Source of the DNA: Pseudomonas sp. TH43
GTDB lineage: Bacteria; Pseudomonadota; Gammaproteobacteria; Pseudomonadales; Pseudomonadaceae
Direction of reading: 5' to 3'
Assembly: GCF_016650635.1 (NCBI RefSeq)
Contig: NZ_JAEKFI010000001.1
Span: 1,178,001 to 1,242,000 of the forward strand
DNA: 64,000 nt
The notes beneath the pieces were generated by a model that was given only the letters and a program-made list of their open reading frames with translations, had not been told where the DNA came from and ran no database searches. The first letter of the stretch is position 1. The number at the start of each line of letters is the position of its first letter. The position numbers were made by a program, and so were the translations under genes. Positions 52,648 through 63,908 of the stretch are shown piece after piece.

Positions 52648-54039
52648 TCAGCCTTTGTCGGCTTTGCCGGCAGCTGCCGCAAATTTTGCCAGGCGCACGT
52701 CCAGATGACGGGGGCGCCGGCCGTGGTCTTCCGCATGTTCCTTGCGGCGGATCGCGTTGCGCACCATCAGCGAACCGAGGTAGCGGATCGGCTCCGGCGG
52801 GAAATAGCCCAGCGGGCCGTTGATAAGCGGTGAGCGGGTCCACGGGTTGTTCAGGCCCTGCACCAGCGAGGCGAGAATCTGCCCGCCCATGTGGCACGGA
52901 CCGACGCCGCTGCCGGAATAACCAAACCCGTAAAACACGTTGCCGCTGCTGCTCATCTGACCGAAGAACGGTAAACCGGTGACCGAGCGATCCGACGGCC
53001 CGTTCCAGGTCGCATCGACTTTGACATCGCTGAACGCCGGGAAAAAGTCATCAAGGCTGCGCTTGAGCAATCCGGCATACGGCGACGGCTGATCGAACAC
53101 CGGCGACATTCGCCCGCCAAAGGCAAACGTATTGCCACCCTTGCCGAGCATGATCCGGCCGTCCGGGGTGTTGTGGTAGTAGTGCACGAAGATCCGCGAA
53201 TCGAGCACGGTAACGCCGCTGGTCAAACCGATTGCCTGTAACAGATCCGGGCGCGGTTCGGTGATCAGCATGTCGCTGGAAACAATCGCCACGCTGCGCT
53301 CGAATTGCGGGAAGGCGCGCGCCATCCAGGCATTCATCGCCAGCACCACGCGGTCAGCGATCACGCTGCCATTGGGGGTCTGGATGCGCGCCGGGCGCCC
53401 CTCCTGCAACCCGGTCATGGCGGTGTTTTCGTGGATTTTCACGCCCAATTGCAACGCCACCCGGCGCAGCCCGCGCACCAGTTTGCCCGGTTGCACGCTG
53501 GCAGCGGCCGGTGAGAACCAGCCTTCCACATGTTTGGTGGAACCGGCCATCCGCTGCACATCCGCCACCGGGCGCTGGCTGAATGAGTTGATGCCGTTGC
53601 GCTCCAGCGCCGCGATCACCGCGTCGGTCGAGCCGACCTGCGCGCGGTTGGTCGCGGTGTACAGCGTGCCGTCGAGACGGTAATCGGCATCGACACCGTA
53701 CTGCTCGCAGAACTCGCCGATGGCATGGATGCTGCGCTCAGACTCTTTGACCAGTCGCACCGCTTCCTCGACGCCAAACAAGCGCTCAAGGGTGAAGTAC
53801 TTGGCCGACCATGACAGCGCGCAACCTCCATTGCGCCCACTGGCGCCGGCACCGCAAATGTCGGCCTCGATCAGCAACACCTCCAGTTCAGGGTTCTGCT
53901 GCTTGAGCATGATCGCCGTCCATAACCCGGTGTAACCGCCACCGACAATGCACACGTCGGTGCGCACTTCGCCCTGCAGCGGCGGGCAAGTTGCAGAGGT
54001 ATCGGCCAGCAAGGCCTGCTCCAGCCAAAAAGGTCTCAT
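52648..54039 (-). CDS. FAD-dependent amine oxidoreductase linked to aminophosphonate catabolism
   Basis: A 463-residue DAO-family flavoenzyme (glycine/D-amino-acid oxidase type). The dinucleotide motif DVCIVGGGYTGLWTAIML is at residue 29, ASGRNGGCALSWSAKYF near 65 (flavin contact), DRVVLAMNAW near 228 and FYGFGYSGSGVGPCHMGGQILASLV near 378. It is next to a transporter and close to phnWX. FAD oxidoreductases that recur beside phnWX have been shown to act on N-methylated aminoethylphosphonate, so it may feed phnX or phnW. ATG 54039 with GGAG upstream is preferred over 54069. Confidence 0.82.
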   Translation of the reverse strand: MRPFWLEQALLADTSATCPPLQGEVRTDVCIVGGGYTGLWTAIMLKQQNPELEVLLIEADICGAGASGRNGGCALSWSAKYFTLERLFGVEEAVRLVKESERSIHAIGEFCEQYGVDADYRLDGTLYTATNRAQVGSTDAVIAALERNGINSFSQRPVADVQRMAGSTKHVEGWFSPAAASVQPGKLVRGLRRVALQLGVKIHENTAMTGLQEGRPARIQTPNGSVIADRVVLAMNAWMARAFPQFERSVAIVSSDMLITEPRPDLLQAIGLTSGVTVLDSRIFVHYYHNTPDGRIMLGKGGNTFAFGGRMSPVFDQPSPYAGLLKRSLDDFFPAFSDVKVDATWNGPSDRSVTGLPFFGQMSSSGNVFYGFGYSGSGVGPCHMGGQILASLVQGLNNPWTRSPLINGPLGYFPPEPIRYLGSLMVRNAIRRKEHAEDHGRRPRHLDVRLAKFAAAAGKADKG

Positions 54040-54111
54040 GGCACTTCTCCAGTCAGTTGGCCACGCCACAACCTGCCGCGAACGCCGCAGCAGGCCGCGA
54101 GGCTAAGGGTT

Positions 54112-55437
54112 TCAAGAACGCAGAGGTTTGATCGTCAACCGGCAATTGGGGATAGACGCACGCGGCTCCATCACACCGACCGGACGGCTGTTCCAGTGCG
54201 GAATCAGCACCAGCGCCGAGAACAGTGCGCAGCCGGCGAAAACGATGAACACCGTCACTGAGTCGAAGTAGCCCGGCAGCAAACCGCCGAGCACTGCACC
54301 AACCGAACCACAGCCGTTGACGAAGCCGGCGGCAGTGGCGCCGGCCTTGGCCTTGCCGAAATCAATGGCGGCAGCACCGCTGATCATCGAATCAGGGCCG
54401 TACAGGGTCAGGCCCATGACAAACAGCAGCGCCACGACGAGCAACACACTGCCGGTGTGCAGGGCGCCCATGAACAGCGCGAGGGTCACGGTCAGCGCCA
54501 GCAAACTCAGGACGCACGCTGGCATGCGCCGGGCGCCGAACAGTTTGTCCGAGGCCAGGCCAATCAGGATCGGCCCAAGCAGCCCGGCCAGTTCGAACGA
54601 AGTGGGAATGATCGCTGCACCGACTTTGCCAACACTGGGCATCTGTTCAAATACGATCACCGGGCCCCATAGCAGAATCGCGTAGCGCGCCGGTTTCAAC
54701 ATGAAATACGCCAGGCCCAGAACCAGCACCGTGCGGTTGCGCAGGATTTCCTTCAACGGTTCCCAGACGCTGAGTTTGCTGTTGGCTTCGGCTTCTTCAG
54801 CGCTCAGTTCCGGCTCCGGTTCTACCGCTGGCAAGCCAACGTCTTCCGGTTTGTCGCGCTGGAAGATAAAGAACAATACCGCCACCACGGCGACCACAGC
54901 AGCACTGGAAATAAACGCCGCGTGCCAGGTACCGACCAGTGTATACGCCCACCATCCAGCAAACGGTGACGCCACCAGACCACCAAACGCATAGCAGGAG
55001 CTCCACAATCCAAGCACCCGCCCGCGTTGTTTAGCGGGGAAGAAACTGCCGAGGTTTTTACACAAACCCGACCATCCGGTGGACTGCGCCAGGCCCTGAA
55101 TCAACATGCAGGTGGCGAAGATCGGCAAGGTGGCGAAACTGCCCATTACCAGTGCTGCGGCGGCGGAAATCAGCAATCCGCCGAGCACCACCACCCTGGG
55201 GCCAAAGCGGTCGGCGAGCATGCCCCAGGTGAATTGGCCCACGGCATACGCCGCCAGATAAATCGCATCGAGGTTGGCCATGGCCATCTTGTCGAGCATG
55301 AAGGTCGGGTCTTCGGCGATGCCCAGTTTGGCCACCGAAAAAGCTTTGCGGGTGAAGTAGAAAGCGGCGTAAGCAAGCCAGGTAATCGCAAAAATCTGCA
55401 CGCGCCAACGTGCAATGGTGCCGATGTGCTTGTTCAT
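54112..55437 (-). CDS. MFS transporter of the organophosphate/phosphonate (GlpT/PgtP-like) type
   Basis: A 441-residue inner-membrane facilitator with 12 helices. IFAITWLAYAAFYFTRKAFSVAKLGI at residue 14 carries the R/K of the OPA family phosphate site, FTWGMLADRFGPRVVVLGGLL near 85 is motif A, and STGWSGLCKNLGSFFPAKQRGRVLGLWSSCYAFGG near 130 is typical of GlpT/PgtP-like carriers. It is 72 bp upstream of the FAD oxidoreductase gene in the same direction, so uptake of an aminophosphonate is inferred. ATG 55437 gives the conserved N-terminus; the in-frame extension to 55605 does not. Confidence 0.85.
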   Translation of the reverse strand: MNKHIGTIARWRVQIFAITWLAYAAFYFTRKAFSVAKLGIAEDPTFMLDKMAMANLDAIYLAAYAVGQFTWGMLADRFGPRVVVLGGLLISAAAALVMGSFATLPIFATCMLIQGLAQSTGWSGLCKNLGSFFPAKQRGRVLGLWSSCYAFGGLVASPFAGWWAYTLVGTWHAAFISSAAVVAVVAVLFFIFQRDKPEDVGLPAVEPEPELSAEEAEANSKLSVWEPLKEILRNRTVLVLGLAYFMLKPARYAILLWGPVIVFEQMPSVGKVGAAIIPTSFELAGLLGPILIGLASDKLFGARRMPACVLSLLALTVTLALFMGALHTGSVLLVVALLFVMGLTLYGPDSMISGAAAIDFGKAKAGATAAGFVNGCGSVGAVLGGLLPGYFDSVTVFIVFAGCALFSALVLIPHWNSRPVGVMEPRASIPNCRLTIKPLRS

Positions 55438-55720
55438 GGTGGTTCTGACCTCAGGGTGTGAGTGTGCCGGCAGAATCGTTAAGTAAACGCCTGTGTTTTT
55501 TATTGTTGAGCACTGCGATATCGCTCCATCCCTAAGGCGATACCGGTCAGATGAGTCCTGCTGTTGCACGCACAGGCTCATGGGCCACTGCCGCTGCTCG
55601 GTCAAGCAGGCAGCGATGGCGTGAGCCGATCAAAGCAATTACTGTTTAATAAATAAAATCGATTTATCGTATTTCACACATAAGCTCAGCTTGTTACTGC
55701 TTGTTTAATCAGGAGGCTAC
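55438..55720. other. Divergent intergenic region of transporter and LysR gene
   Basis: 283 bp without a gene. It includes TGCGATATCGC (about 55514), a short perfect palindrome, and AGGCGATACC 20 bp later, possible regulator sites. AGGAGG stands seven bases before the LysR ATG at 55721. Confidence 0.5.
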
Positions 55721-56593
55721 ATGTCGGTGTCCCACGCCCAGCTCAAAGCCTTCCACGCGGTGGCCGTGCATGGAAGCTTCACCCGAGCCGCCGAGCGCCT
55801 TTTCCTCACGCAACCGGCCATTTCCGACCAGGTGCGCAAACTTGAAGAACGTTTTGGCGTCTTGCTGTTTCACCGCAATAAGCGTTCCGTGCGCCTGACG
55901 GACCTCGGCGAGCGGTTGCTGGCGATCACCCAGCGCCTGTTTGTGATTGAGGCAGAGGCCCAGGAGCTGTTGCAGGAGTCCCAGGCCTTGCAGACTGGCA
56001 GCTTGATTCTGGCAGTGGATGCGCCGGTGCACGTGTTGCCGCAGATCGCGCGGTTCTGCGAACGCTATCCGGGCATCAGCGTGAAAATCGAAACCGGCAA
56101 CACCGATGAATCGCTGTTTCGCCTGTTCAACTATCAGGCGGATCTGGCGTTGCTGGGGCGCGATGTCAGCGATGAACGCTTGCTGTGCGTGCCACTGCGT
56201 AATGATCCGATGGTAGCGTTCGTGTCGCGCAATCATCCGTGGGCCGAGCGTGAATCAATCTGCCTGGCGGATCTCGATGACACACCGCTGGTGTTGCGTG
56301 AGCACGGTTCGGTGACGCGGCAGACACTGGAAGAGGAAATGGCCCGGGCGGGATTTCGCATTCGTCCGGCGATTCAGGTCGAAGGCCGAGAAGCGGCGCG
56401 CGAGGCGGTTGTCGTCGGCATTGGCGTCGGGGTGGTGTCGGCGGCAGAATTTGGTGCGGATTCACGGGTGTGTGCGTTGCCCATCATCGACTGCACCCGA
56501 CGGCTGACGGAGACGCTGGTGTGTTTGCGTGAGCAGAGTTCGCGGCGAGTGGTGGCGACGTTTCTCGACATGGTTCGCGAGAGTCTTGTGTAA
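55721..56593 (+). CDS. LysR-family regulator, aminophosphonate locus
   Basis: A 290-residue LysR protein. Winged helix AQLKAFHAVAVHGSFTRAAERLFLTQPAISDQVRKLEERFGVLLFHR at residues 6-52, effector domain from about 90. Divergent from the transporter-oxidoreductase pair, the usual layout of a LysR activator with its target. It resembles the second LysR protein of this locus (56708-57568) in its helix-turn-helix, so the pair may be paralogs. Confidence 0.9.
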   Translation: MSVSHAQLKAFHAVAVHGSFTRAAERLFLTQPAISDQVRKLEERFGVLLFHRNKRSVRLTDLGERLLAITQRLFVIEAEAQELLQESQALQTGSLILAVDAPVHVLPQIARFCERYPGISVKIETGNTDESLFRLFNYQADLALLGRDVSDERLLCVPLRNDPMVAFVSRNHPWAERESICLADLDDTPLVLREHGSVTRQTLEEEMARAGFRIRPAIQVEGREAAREAVVVGIGVGVVSAAEFGADSRVCALPIIDCTRRLTETLVCLREQSSRRVVATFLDMVRESLV

Positions 56594-56607
56594 TCAGGAC
56601 CCGCCCC

Positions 56608-56690
56608 TTCGCGAGCAGGCTCGCTCCCACGTTGGAACCGGTTCCTCCAGAAAAAACGCGGTCGAATGTGGGAGCGAGCCTGCTCGCGAA
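56608..56690. repeat. REPIN, TTCGCGAGCAGGCTCGCTCC family
   Basis: Inverted REP pair 56608-56690 with the inner arms GGAACCGGTTCC nearby, between the converging LysR genes. Confidence 0.87.
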
Positions 56691-56707
56691 AGGAGCGCCA
56701 CGGTGTT

Positions 56708-57568
56708 TCAGGCTGGGGCCAAGCCGAAGAAGGCCTGAATCAGGCGCAACTCCCGTCGCCGCTCCATGCACCCGATCATGTGCCGATTGACCAGGCCCTC
56801 GCCGACAATCGGAATCGCCACCACCCGCGGGTCATGACTGACTTCCACCGATGACACCACGCCAACGCCCAACTCGGCGGCAACGGCCTCGGTCACCGCC
56901 TCGCGGCTGTCCAGTTCGAGCAATACCCGTGGCTGAATCGCGGCCTGCGCGCAGGCCTGGTCAAACGTGCGCCGGGTTATCGAACTCGGCTCACGCAGCA
57001 CCATGATCACTTGATCGAGCTCTTTGAGTTTCACCTCACCGGCCCGAGTCGCCCACGGGTGCGCCGCCGGCACCAGCGCGCAAATGCGCGATTCACTCAG
57101 CGCCTGCAAATGCAGACCTTTGCGCGGCTCGACCTCGGTCAGCACGGCAACGTCGGCGTGTTCCGACAACAGCGCCGCTAGGGTTTCCTGGGCATTACCC
57201 AAGCGCAGATTGACGGTGATGCCCGGATAGCGTGCGCGCAGGCTCGCCAACATCGGCATGACCATGTGCGGCCCGTCCGCCGCCACTTCCAGACGCCCGG
57301 TCAGCAACTGCCGATTGGCCTCGAGCATCGCCTGCGCTTCTTCCGCCAAGCCGAACATCGCCCGAGTGATTGCTGCCAGTTTGGTGCCCTCCTCGGTCAG
57401 TTCCACCCGTCGCGCGGTACGCCGCAGCAGGGTGATCTGATAGTGCTCCTCCAGCGCCTTGATGTGTCCGGTGACCGCCGGCTGGCTGATGAACAACCGC
57501 GCGGCGGCGCGGGTGAAGCTGCCTTCGCGGGCCACGGCGTCGAAGGCGCGCAGTTGAAACAGGTTCAT
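56708..57568 (-). CDS. LysR-family regulator divergent from phnW
   Basis: A 286-residue LysR protein with the winged helix FQLRAFDAVAREGSFTRAAARLFISQPAVTGHIKALEEHYQITLLRR at residues 4-50 and a substrate-binding-like domain. Divergent from phnW with a 112-bp gap that contains TGCAACG twice (57616 and 57629), 13 bp apart. It fits an activator of phnWX responding to aminoethylphosphonate or phosphonoacetaldehyde; the inducer is not shown by the sequence. Confidence 0.9.
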   Translation of the reverse strand: MNLFQLRAFDAVAREGSFTRAAARLFISQPAVTGHIKALEEHYQITLLRRTARRVELTEEGTKLAAITRAMFGLAEEAQAMLEANRQLLTGRLEVAADGPHMVMPMLASLRARYPGITVNLRLGNAQETLAALLSEHADVAVLTEVEPRKGLHLQALSESRICALVPAAHPWATRAGEVKLKELDQVIMVLREPSSITRRTFDQACAQAAIQPRVLLELDSREAVTEAVAAELGVGVVSSVEVSHDPRVVAIPIVGEGLVNRHMIGCMERRRELRLIQAFFGLAPA

Positions 57569-57680
57569 GAATAACTCTCGCTGATGGCTGGCATAACAAC
57601 AAACAATTTGATTGATGCAACGGCGAATTGCAACGTATGCCCCGTAGCTTCATCCCACAGCGCAATCCGAGGACACACGA

Positions 57681-58790
57681 ATGAGTATCGCCGAACCCAT
57701 CCTGCTCACTCCCGGCCCGTTGACCACTTCGGCCCGCACCCGCCAGGCAATGATGGTCGACTGGGGGTCATGGGATGACCGCTTCAATCAACTGACTGCC
57801 AGCCTTTGCGAACAATTGCTGGCGATCCTCAACGGCGCCGCCACTCACCACTGCGTCCCTCTGCAAGGCAGCGGCACGTTCGCCGTCGAAGCGGCCATCG
57901 GCACATTGGTGCCGCGTGACGGCAAAGTGCTGGTGCTGATCAACGGTGCCTACGGCAAGCGTCTGGCGAAGATCTGCGAAGTGCTTGGCCGCTCGTTCAG
58001 CACCTTCGAAACCGCTGAAGACGAACCGACTACCGCCGCCGACGTCGACCGCCTGCTACGTGCCGACAGCGACATCACCCACGTCGCGCTGATCCACTGT
58101 GAAACCAGCACCGGCATTCTCAACCCGCTGCCGGAGATTGCCCAAGTCATCAAGCAACACGGCAAACGCCTGATCATCGATGCCATGAGCTCCTTCGGCG
58201 CGCTGCCGGTGGATGCGCAGCAAGTGCCGTTCGACGCGCTGATCGCGGCGTCCGGCAAGTGCCTGGAAGGCGTGCCGGGGATGGGGTTTGTCTTCGCCCG
58301 CAAAGAGGCGCTGGCCGCAGCCGCCGGCAATTCGCACTCGTTGGCGATGGATCTGTTTGACCAGCACGCTTACATGCAGAAGACCGGTCAATGGCGCTTC
58401 ACCCCGCCGACCCATGTGGTCGCGGCGCTGCACGAAGCCTTGCTGCAATACAACGAGGAAGGTGGCCTGCCGGCGCGGCATGCGCGCTACGCCGCCAACT
58501 GTCAGGCACTGATGGAGGAAATGGGCAAACTCGGTTTGCGCAGCTTCCTGCCCGCGGCGATCCAGGCGCCGATTATCGCCACGTTCCATGCGCCGAAAGA
58601 TCCGCGTTACCAATTCAAGGACTTCTACGAACGGGTCAAGGCCAAGGGTTACATTCTCTACCCCGGCAAATTGACCCAGGTCGACACCTTCCGCGTCGGC
58701 TGCATCGGCCACGTCAGCCCGGACGAAATGCGCCAGGCCGTCGCGGCTGTTGGCGAAGTGCTGCGCGAGATGGAAGTCCTCGACATCTGA
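57681..58790 (+). CDS. phnW: 2-aminoethylphosphonate-pyruvate transaminase
   Basis: PLP aminotransferase that converts 2-aminoethylphosphonate and pyruvate to phosphonoacetaldehyde and alanine. The 369-residue protein begins [29 protein letters not shown], the PhnW N-terminus, has [37 protein letters not shown] near 60, and the PLP lysine in [23 protein letters not shown] near 192. Length and order match the family (about 365). Followed by phnX after a REPIN. Confidence 0.95.
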   Translation: MSIAEPILLTPGPLTTSARTRQAMMVDWGSWDDRFNQLTASLCEQLLAILNGAATHHCVPLQGSGTFAVEAAIGTLVPRDGKVLVLINGAYGKRLAKICEVLGRSFSTFETAEDEPTTAADVDRLLRADSDITHVALIHCETSTGILNPLPEIAQVIKQHGKRLIIDAMSSFGALPVDAQQVPFDALIAASGKCLEGVPGMGFVFARKEALAAAAGNSHSLAMDLFDQHAYMQKTGQWRFTPPTHVVAALHEALLQYNEEGGLPARHARYAANCQALMEEMGKLGLRSFLPAAIQAPIIATFHAPKDPRYQFKDFYERVKAKGYILYPGKLTQVDTFRVGCIGHVSPDEMRQAVAAVGEVLREMEVLDI

Positions 58791-58808
58791 TTACCACCAC
58801 AAATCCCC

Positions 58809-58898
58809 TGTGGTAGCGAGCCTGCTCGCGAAAGCGGTCGCACATTCAACATGGATGTCGACTGACACGACGCCTTCGCGAGCAGGCTCGCTCCTACA
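58809..58898. repeat. REPIN between phnW and phnX
   Basis: TGTGGTAGCGAGCCTGCTCG at 58809 with the inverse ending CTCCTACA at 58898. It fills most of the 143-bp gap between two genes that should be co-transcribed. Confidence 0.88.
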
Positions 58899-58933
58899 TT
58901 TGAATTGCATTGCCAACTCAGGAATTGATTGCC

Positions 58934-59761
58934 ATGAACTATGTAAACCCAAGCAAGCTGCAAGCCGCCATCCTCGACTGGGCCGGCACCGTCGTCGATT
59001 TCGGTTCCTTCGCACCCACACAGATCTTCGTCGAAGCCTTCGCTGAATTCGACGTGCAAGTCTCCATCGAAGAAGCGCGCGGCCCGATGGGCATGGGCAA
59101 GTGGGATCACATCCGCACCCTGTGCGATCAACCGCAAGTCGCCGAGCGCTATCGCAAAGCGTTCGGCCGCACGCCGACCGACGATGACGTCACCGCGATC
59201 TACAACCGCTTCATGCCGCTGCAGATCGAGAAAATTGCCGAGCATTCGGCGTTGATCCCCGGCGCCCTGGAAACCATCGCCAACCTGCGTCAGCAAGGCA
59301 TCAAGATCGGCTCCTGCTCCGGCTACCCAAAACAAGTGATGGATAAAGTCGTCGAACTGGCCGCCATCAACGGTTACGTCGCCGACCACGTGGTCGCCAC
59401 CGACGAAGTGCCGAACGGCCGCCCATGGCCGGCTCAGGCCCTGGCCAACGTGATCGCGCTGGGTATCGACGACGTCGGCGCTTGCGTGAAGATCGACGAC
59501 ACCGTACCGGGCATCCTCGAAGGCCGTCGCGCCGGCATGTGGACGGTGGCGCTGATCTGCTCGGGCAACGCGCTGGGTCTGGATTACGAGGGCTTCCGCG
59601 CACTGGGCAGTGATGAACTGGCCACTGAACGCAAACGCATTCACGCGCTGTTCGAGGGTTCGCGCCCGCATTACATGATCGACACCATCACTGACTTGCC
59701 GGAAGTGATTGCCGACATAAACAAGCGCCTGGCCAAGGGTGAGATGCCGCAATCGAGCTGA
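58934..59761 (+). CDS. phnX: Phosphonoacetaldehyde hydrolase (phosphonatase)
   Basis: HAD-superfamily enzyme that cleaves the carbon-phosphorus bond of phosphonoacetaldehyde to acetaldehyde and phosphate. The 275-residue protein has the nucleophile motif [14 protein letters not shown] at residue 10, the Schiff-base lysine in [14 protein letters not shown] near 50 and the metal-site [26 protein letters not shown] near 182. ATG 58934 is chosen because it begins the conserved N-terminus. Closed by a terminator. Confidence 0.95.
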   Translation: MNYVNPSKLQAAILDWAGTVVDFGSFAPTQIFVEAFAEFDVQVSIEEARGPMGMGKWDHIRTLCDQPQVAERYRKAFGRTPTDDDVTAIYNRFMPLQIEKIAEHSALIPGALETIANLRQQGIKIGSCSGYPKQVMDKVVELAAINGYVADHVVATDEVPNGRPWPAQALANVIALGIDDVGACVKIDDTVPGILEGRRAGMWTVALICSGNALGLDYEGFRALGSDELATERKRIHALFEGSRPHYMIDTITDLPEVIADINKRLAKGEMPQSS

Positions 59762-59785
59762 TTGCCCTGCCCGCTGCAAACAAAA

Positions 59786-59819
59786 ACGCCAGCGTCCACA
59801 CGACGCTGGCGTTTTTTTT
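59786..59819 (+). terminator. Terminator of phnWX
   Basis: ACGCCAGCGTC pairs with GACGCTGGCGT around CACAC, followed by eight T residues. Confidence 0.93.
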
Positions 59820-59950
59820 GATGAAACCCGTGATTCAGAGCATTGAAAGTCCGATCAGCTTCAGGCAAATCCGCCAAAGCGGATTACAGTTAAAGCATGC
59901 CGTCGCACAAGAACGGCCGGTATCGACCCTGATCTGTGAGGAAACACCGT

Positions 59951-60499
59951 ATGCCGTGGACAAGCTCCGAATCGCGTTACAGCACCGTGTCGGTCCTGTT
60001 GCACTGGCTGATGCTGGTGTTGTTGGTGCTGGTCTACGCCAGCATGGAATTTCGCGGCATCTTTCCCAAGGGCAGTGGCGGGCGCACGCTGATCCGCGAA
60101 GTGCATTACATGCTCGGCCTGACCGTGTTCGTGCTGGTATGGTTTCGCCTGCTCGCGCGCAGCCTCGGCCCGGCGCCGAAGATCTTCCCGGCTTCGCCGC
60201 AATGGCAGACCGTGCTCGCGCGGCTGATGCACTGGGCGTTGTACCTGTTCATGATCAGCATGCCGATTCTCGGCTGGCTGATCACCAGCGCCGAGGGGCA
60301 TCAGGTGATGTTCTACGGGTTCGACCTGCCGCTGCTGGTCAGCGAAGACAAGGCCTTCGCCAAGCAAGTGGAGCACTGGCATGTGCTGATCGCCACCATC
60401 GGTTACTGGCTGATCGGCCTGCATGCGCTGGCGGGGATTTATCACCATTACGTGGTGGGCGATAACACGCTGCTGCGGATGATGCCCAAACGCGGCTAA
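59951..60499 (+). CDS. Cytochrome b561
   Basis: A 182-residue four-helix membrane cytochrome. Histidines in helices: TVSVLLHWLMLVLLVLVYASMEF (residue 17), REVHYMLGLTVFVLVWFRLLAR (near 50), LARLMHWALYLFMISMPILGWL (near 96) and HALAGIYHHYVVG (near 155). This fits the diheme b561 family, which moves electrons from quinol, for example to superoxide. ATG 59951 is preceded by GAGGAA; an in-frame GTG at 59936 is possible. Monocistronic after the phnX terminator. Confidence 0.9.
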   Translation: MPWTSSESRYSTVSVLLHWLMLVLLVLVYASMEFRGIFPKGSGGRTLIREVHYMLGLTVFVLVWFRLLARSLGPAPKIFPASPQWQTVLARLMHWALYLFMISMPILGWLITSAEGHQVMFYGFDLPLLVSEDKAFAKQVEHWHVLIATIGYWLIGLHALAGIYHHYVVGDNTLLRMMPKRG

Positions 60500-60525
60500 A
60501 ACGCTTTTGAAGCCTGCTGGATTCA

Positions 60526-60557
60526 TTGTGAAGAGGGGATTTATCCCCTCTTCACAA
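60526..60557. repeat. Perfect 15-bp inverted repeat (REP-derived hairpin)
   Basis: TTGTGAAGAGGGGAT and its exact reverse complement flank TT. It looks like a collapsed member of the TGTGGCGAGGGGATTTATCC family and lies between converging genes, so it may serve as a terminator in both directions. Confidence 0.8.
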
Positions 60558-60588
60558 TAAATCCTCTCATGACAGAGATACGCTGCAA

Positions 60589-61515
60589 TCAGGGGACGCG
60601 GTTGAATCCCCGGCGCCCTTGCAATCCGCCGGTATGGACGAAAATCAGCCGAGTGCCGCAGGCAAATCCGCCCGCCTCGACGTGACTTTTGAGCGCCAAT
60701 AACGCCTTGGCGGTGTAAAGCGGTTCCAGCGGCACACCGCTTGCCTGCTCGCTACGGTCGATAAATTCAAGCAGTCCGGCATCGACCTTGGCAAAACCGC
60801 CACGACTGGCATCGATCAATTCATACCCTGCATTGGCCATCCCTGCTTCCAGGAGGATTGCCTCAACCTGCGGCGCCACACCGTGAGCCTCCGGCACCGC
60901 CAACGCGCCATACACCGGGTGCTCACCGGCCTCGGCCAGCACCAGCCCCGCCAATGTCGTCCCCGTGCCGCAAGCCAGCCACCAACCGTGGTAATCGCTC
61001 CAGCCCAGATTGCGCAATTGCGCATCGACCTGAACCTTAAGCGCTGCGCAGCCCAATGCCCCGGGTAATCCGCCGCCACCCTCCGGCACCGCGTACAACG
61101 TCGGATAGTGCACCTGCCACGGTTCCCAGAACCCCGGCTCATGCCGCGCTCGATAGCCGGCGTAACCCAGCCAATGCAACTGCATGCCAAACGCCTGCAG
61201 ATCCGTCACGGTCGGCGTTTCCTGCGCATGCCCACGCAACAGCCCCACGGTTTTGAACCCCAAGCGTTTACCCGCCGCGGCCAATGCGTGCAGGTGATTT
61301 GAATGCGCACCGCCAAGGCTGATGATGCCTTCAGCGCCGACACGCTTGGCAGCCTTGAGGTGTTCAGAGAGTTTGAACCATTTATTGCCGCTGATCAGCG
61401 GATCGATCTGGTCCAGGCGCAGGATCGCCACTTCAACATTGGCGGCGGCCAGCCAGTCGAGCGAGAGTAATTCGAGAGGGGCTTGGGGTAGCCAATCGGA
61501 GGGAGGCAAAAACAT
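60589..61515 (-). CDS. D-cysteine desulfhydrase / ACC deaminase-like PLP enzyme
   Basis: A 308-residue type-II PLP-fold enzyme. The PLP lysine is in LISGNKWFKLSEHLKAAK near residue 45, followed by GIISLGGAHSNHLHALAAAGKRLGFKTVGLLRG near 63 and the phosphate-binding region LACGTGTTLAGLV near 180. It belongs to the ACC deaminase/D-cysteine desulfhydrase family; true ACC deaminases are longer (about 338), so D-cysteine desulfhydrase or a related D-amino-acid lyase is more likely. Single gene. Confidence 0.85.
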   Translation of the reverse strand: MFLPPSDWLPQAPLELLSLDWLAAANVEVAILRLDQIDPLISGNKWFKLSEHLKAAKRVGAEGIISLGGAHSNHLHALAAAGKRLGFKTVGLLRGHAQETPTVTDLQAFGMQLHWLGYAGYRARHEPGFWEPWQVHYPTLYAVPEGGGGLPGALGCAALKVQVDAQLRNLGWSDYHGWWLACGTGTTLAGLVLAEAGEHPVYGALAVPEAHGVAPQVEAILLEAGMANAGYELIDASRGGFAKVDAGLLEFIDRSEQASGVPLEPLYTAKALLALKSHVEAGGFACGTRLIFVHTGGLQGRRGFNRVP

Positions 61516-61568
61516 GAGCGTCGATTCGATCTGGACAGAGCCAGCATTCTAGTCGCTCATAAGCAGCC

Positions 61569-61633
61569 ATCGCGAGCAGGCTCACTCCTACATTTGAAAT
61601 GCGTCCACCTGTAGGAGTGAGCCTGCTCGCGAT
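61569..61633. repeat. REPIN, ATCGCGAGCAGGCTCACTCC variant
   Basis: Inverted pair ATCGCGAGCAGGCTCACTCC (61569) and its inverse ending at 61633, between the PLP-enzyme gene promoter and the 3' end of fadH. Confidence 0.87.
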
Positions 61634-61660
61634 AGCCATTGGCACGCTAGGCCTGCGAAA

Positions 61661-63721
<2,061 letters not shown>

Positions 63722-63908
63722 TCACGGAAAAAGTGCGGGAGCTCTTTGTCCCCCGTCAGTCATGTTCGACAGACTAAGAGTCGCACCGCTGTCACTCAAT
63801 GACCGTAACTGACAACTTATTGATCCAAATGCGCAGCGCCCCTTGGCAAGCACGGCCATGGGCCCTACCCTAGTCGCCACACCCTGTACCCGGCTGTTGT
63901 TGGTTTTC

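Noticed and set aside
6537..61633. Repeated TTCGCGAGCAGGCTCGCTCC sequences as insertion-sequence ends or att sites
   Set aside because: They are paired REP sequences of 65-125 bp without a transposase between them and without visible target duplications, i.e. REPINs.
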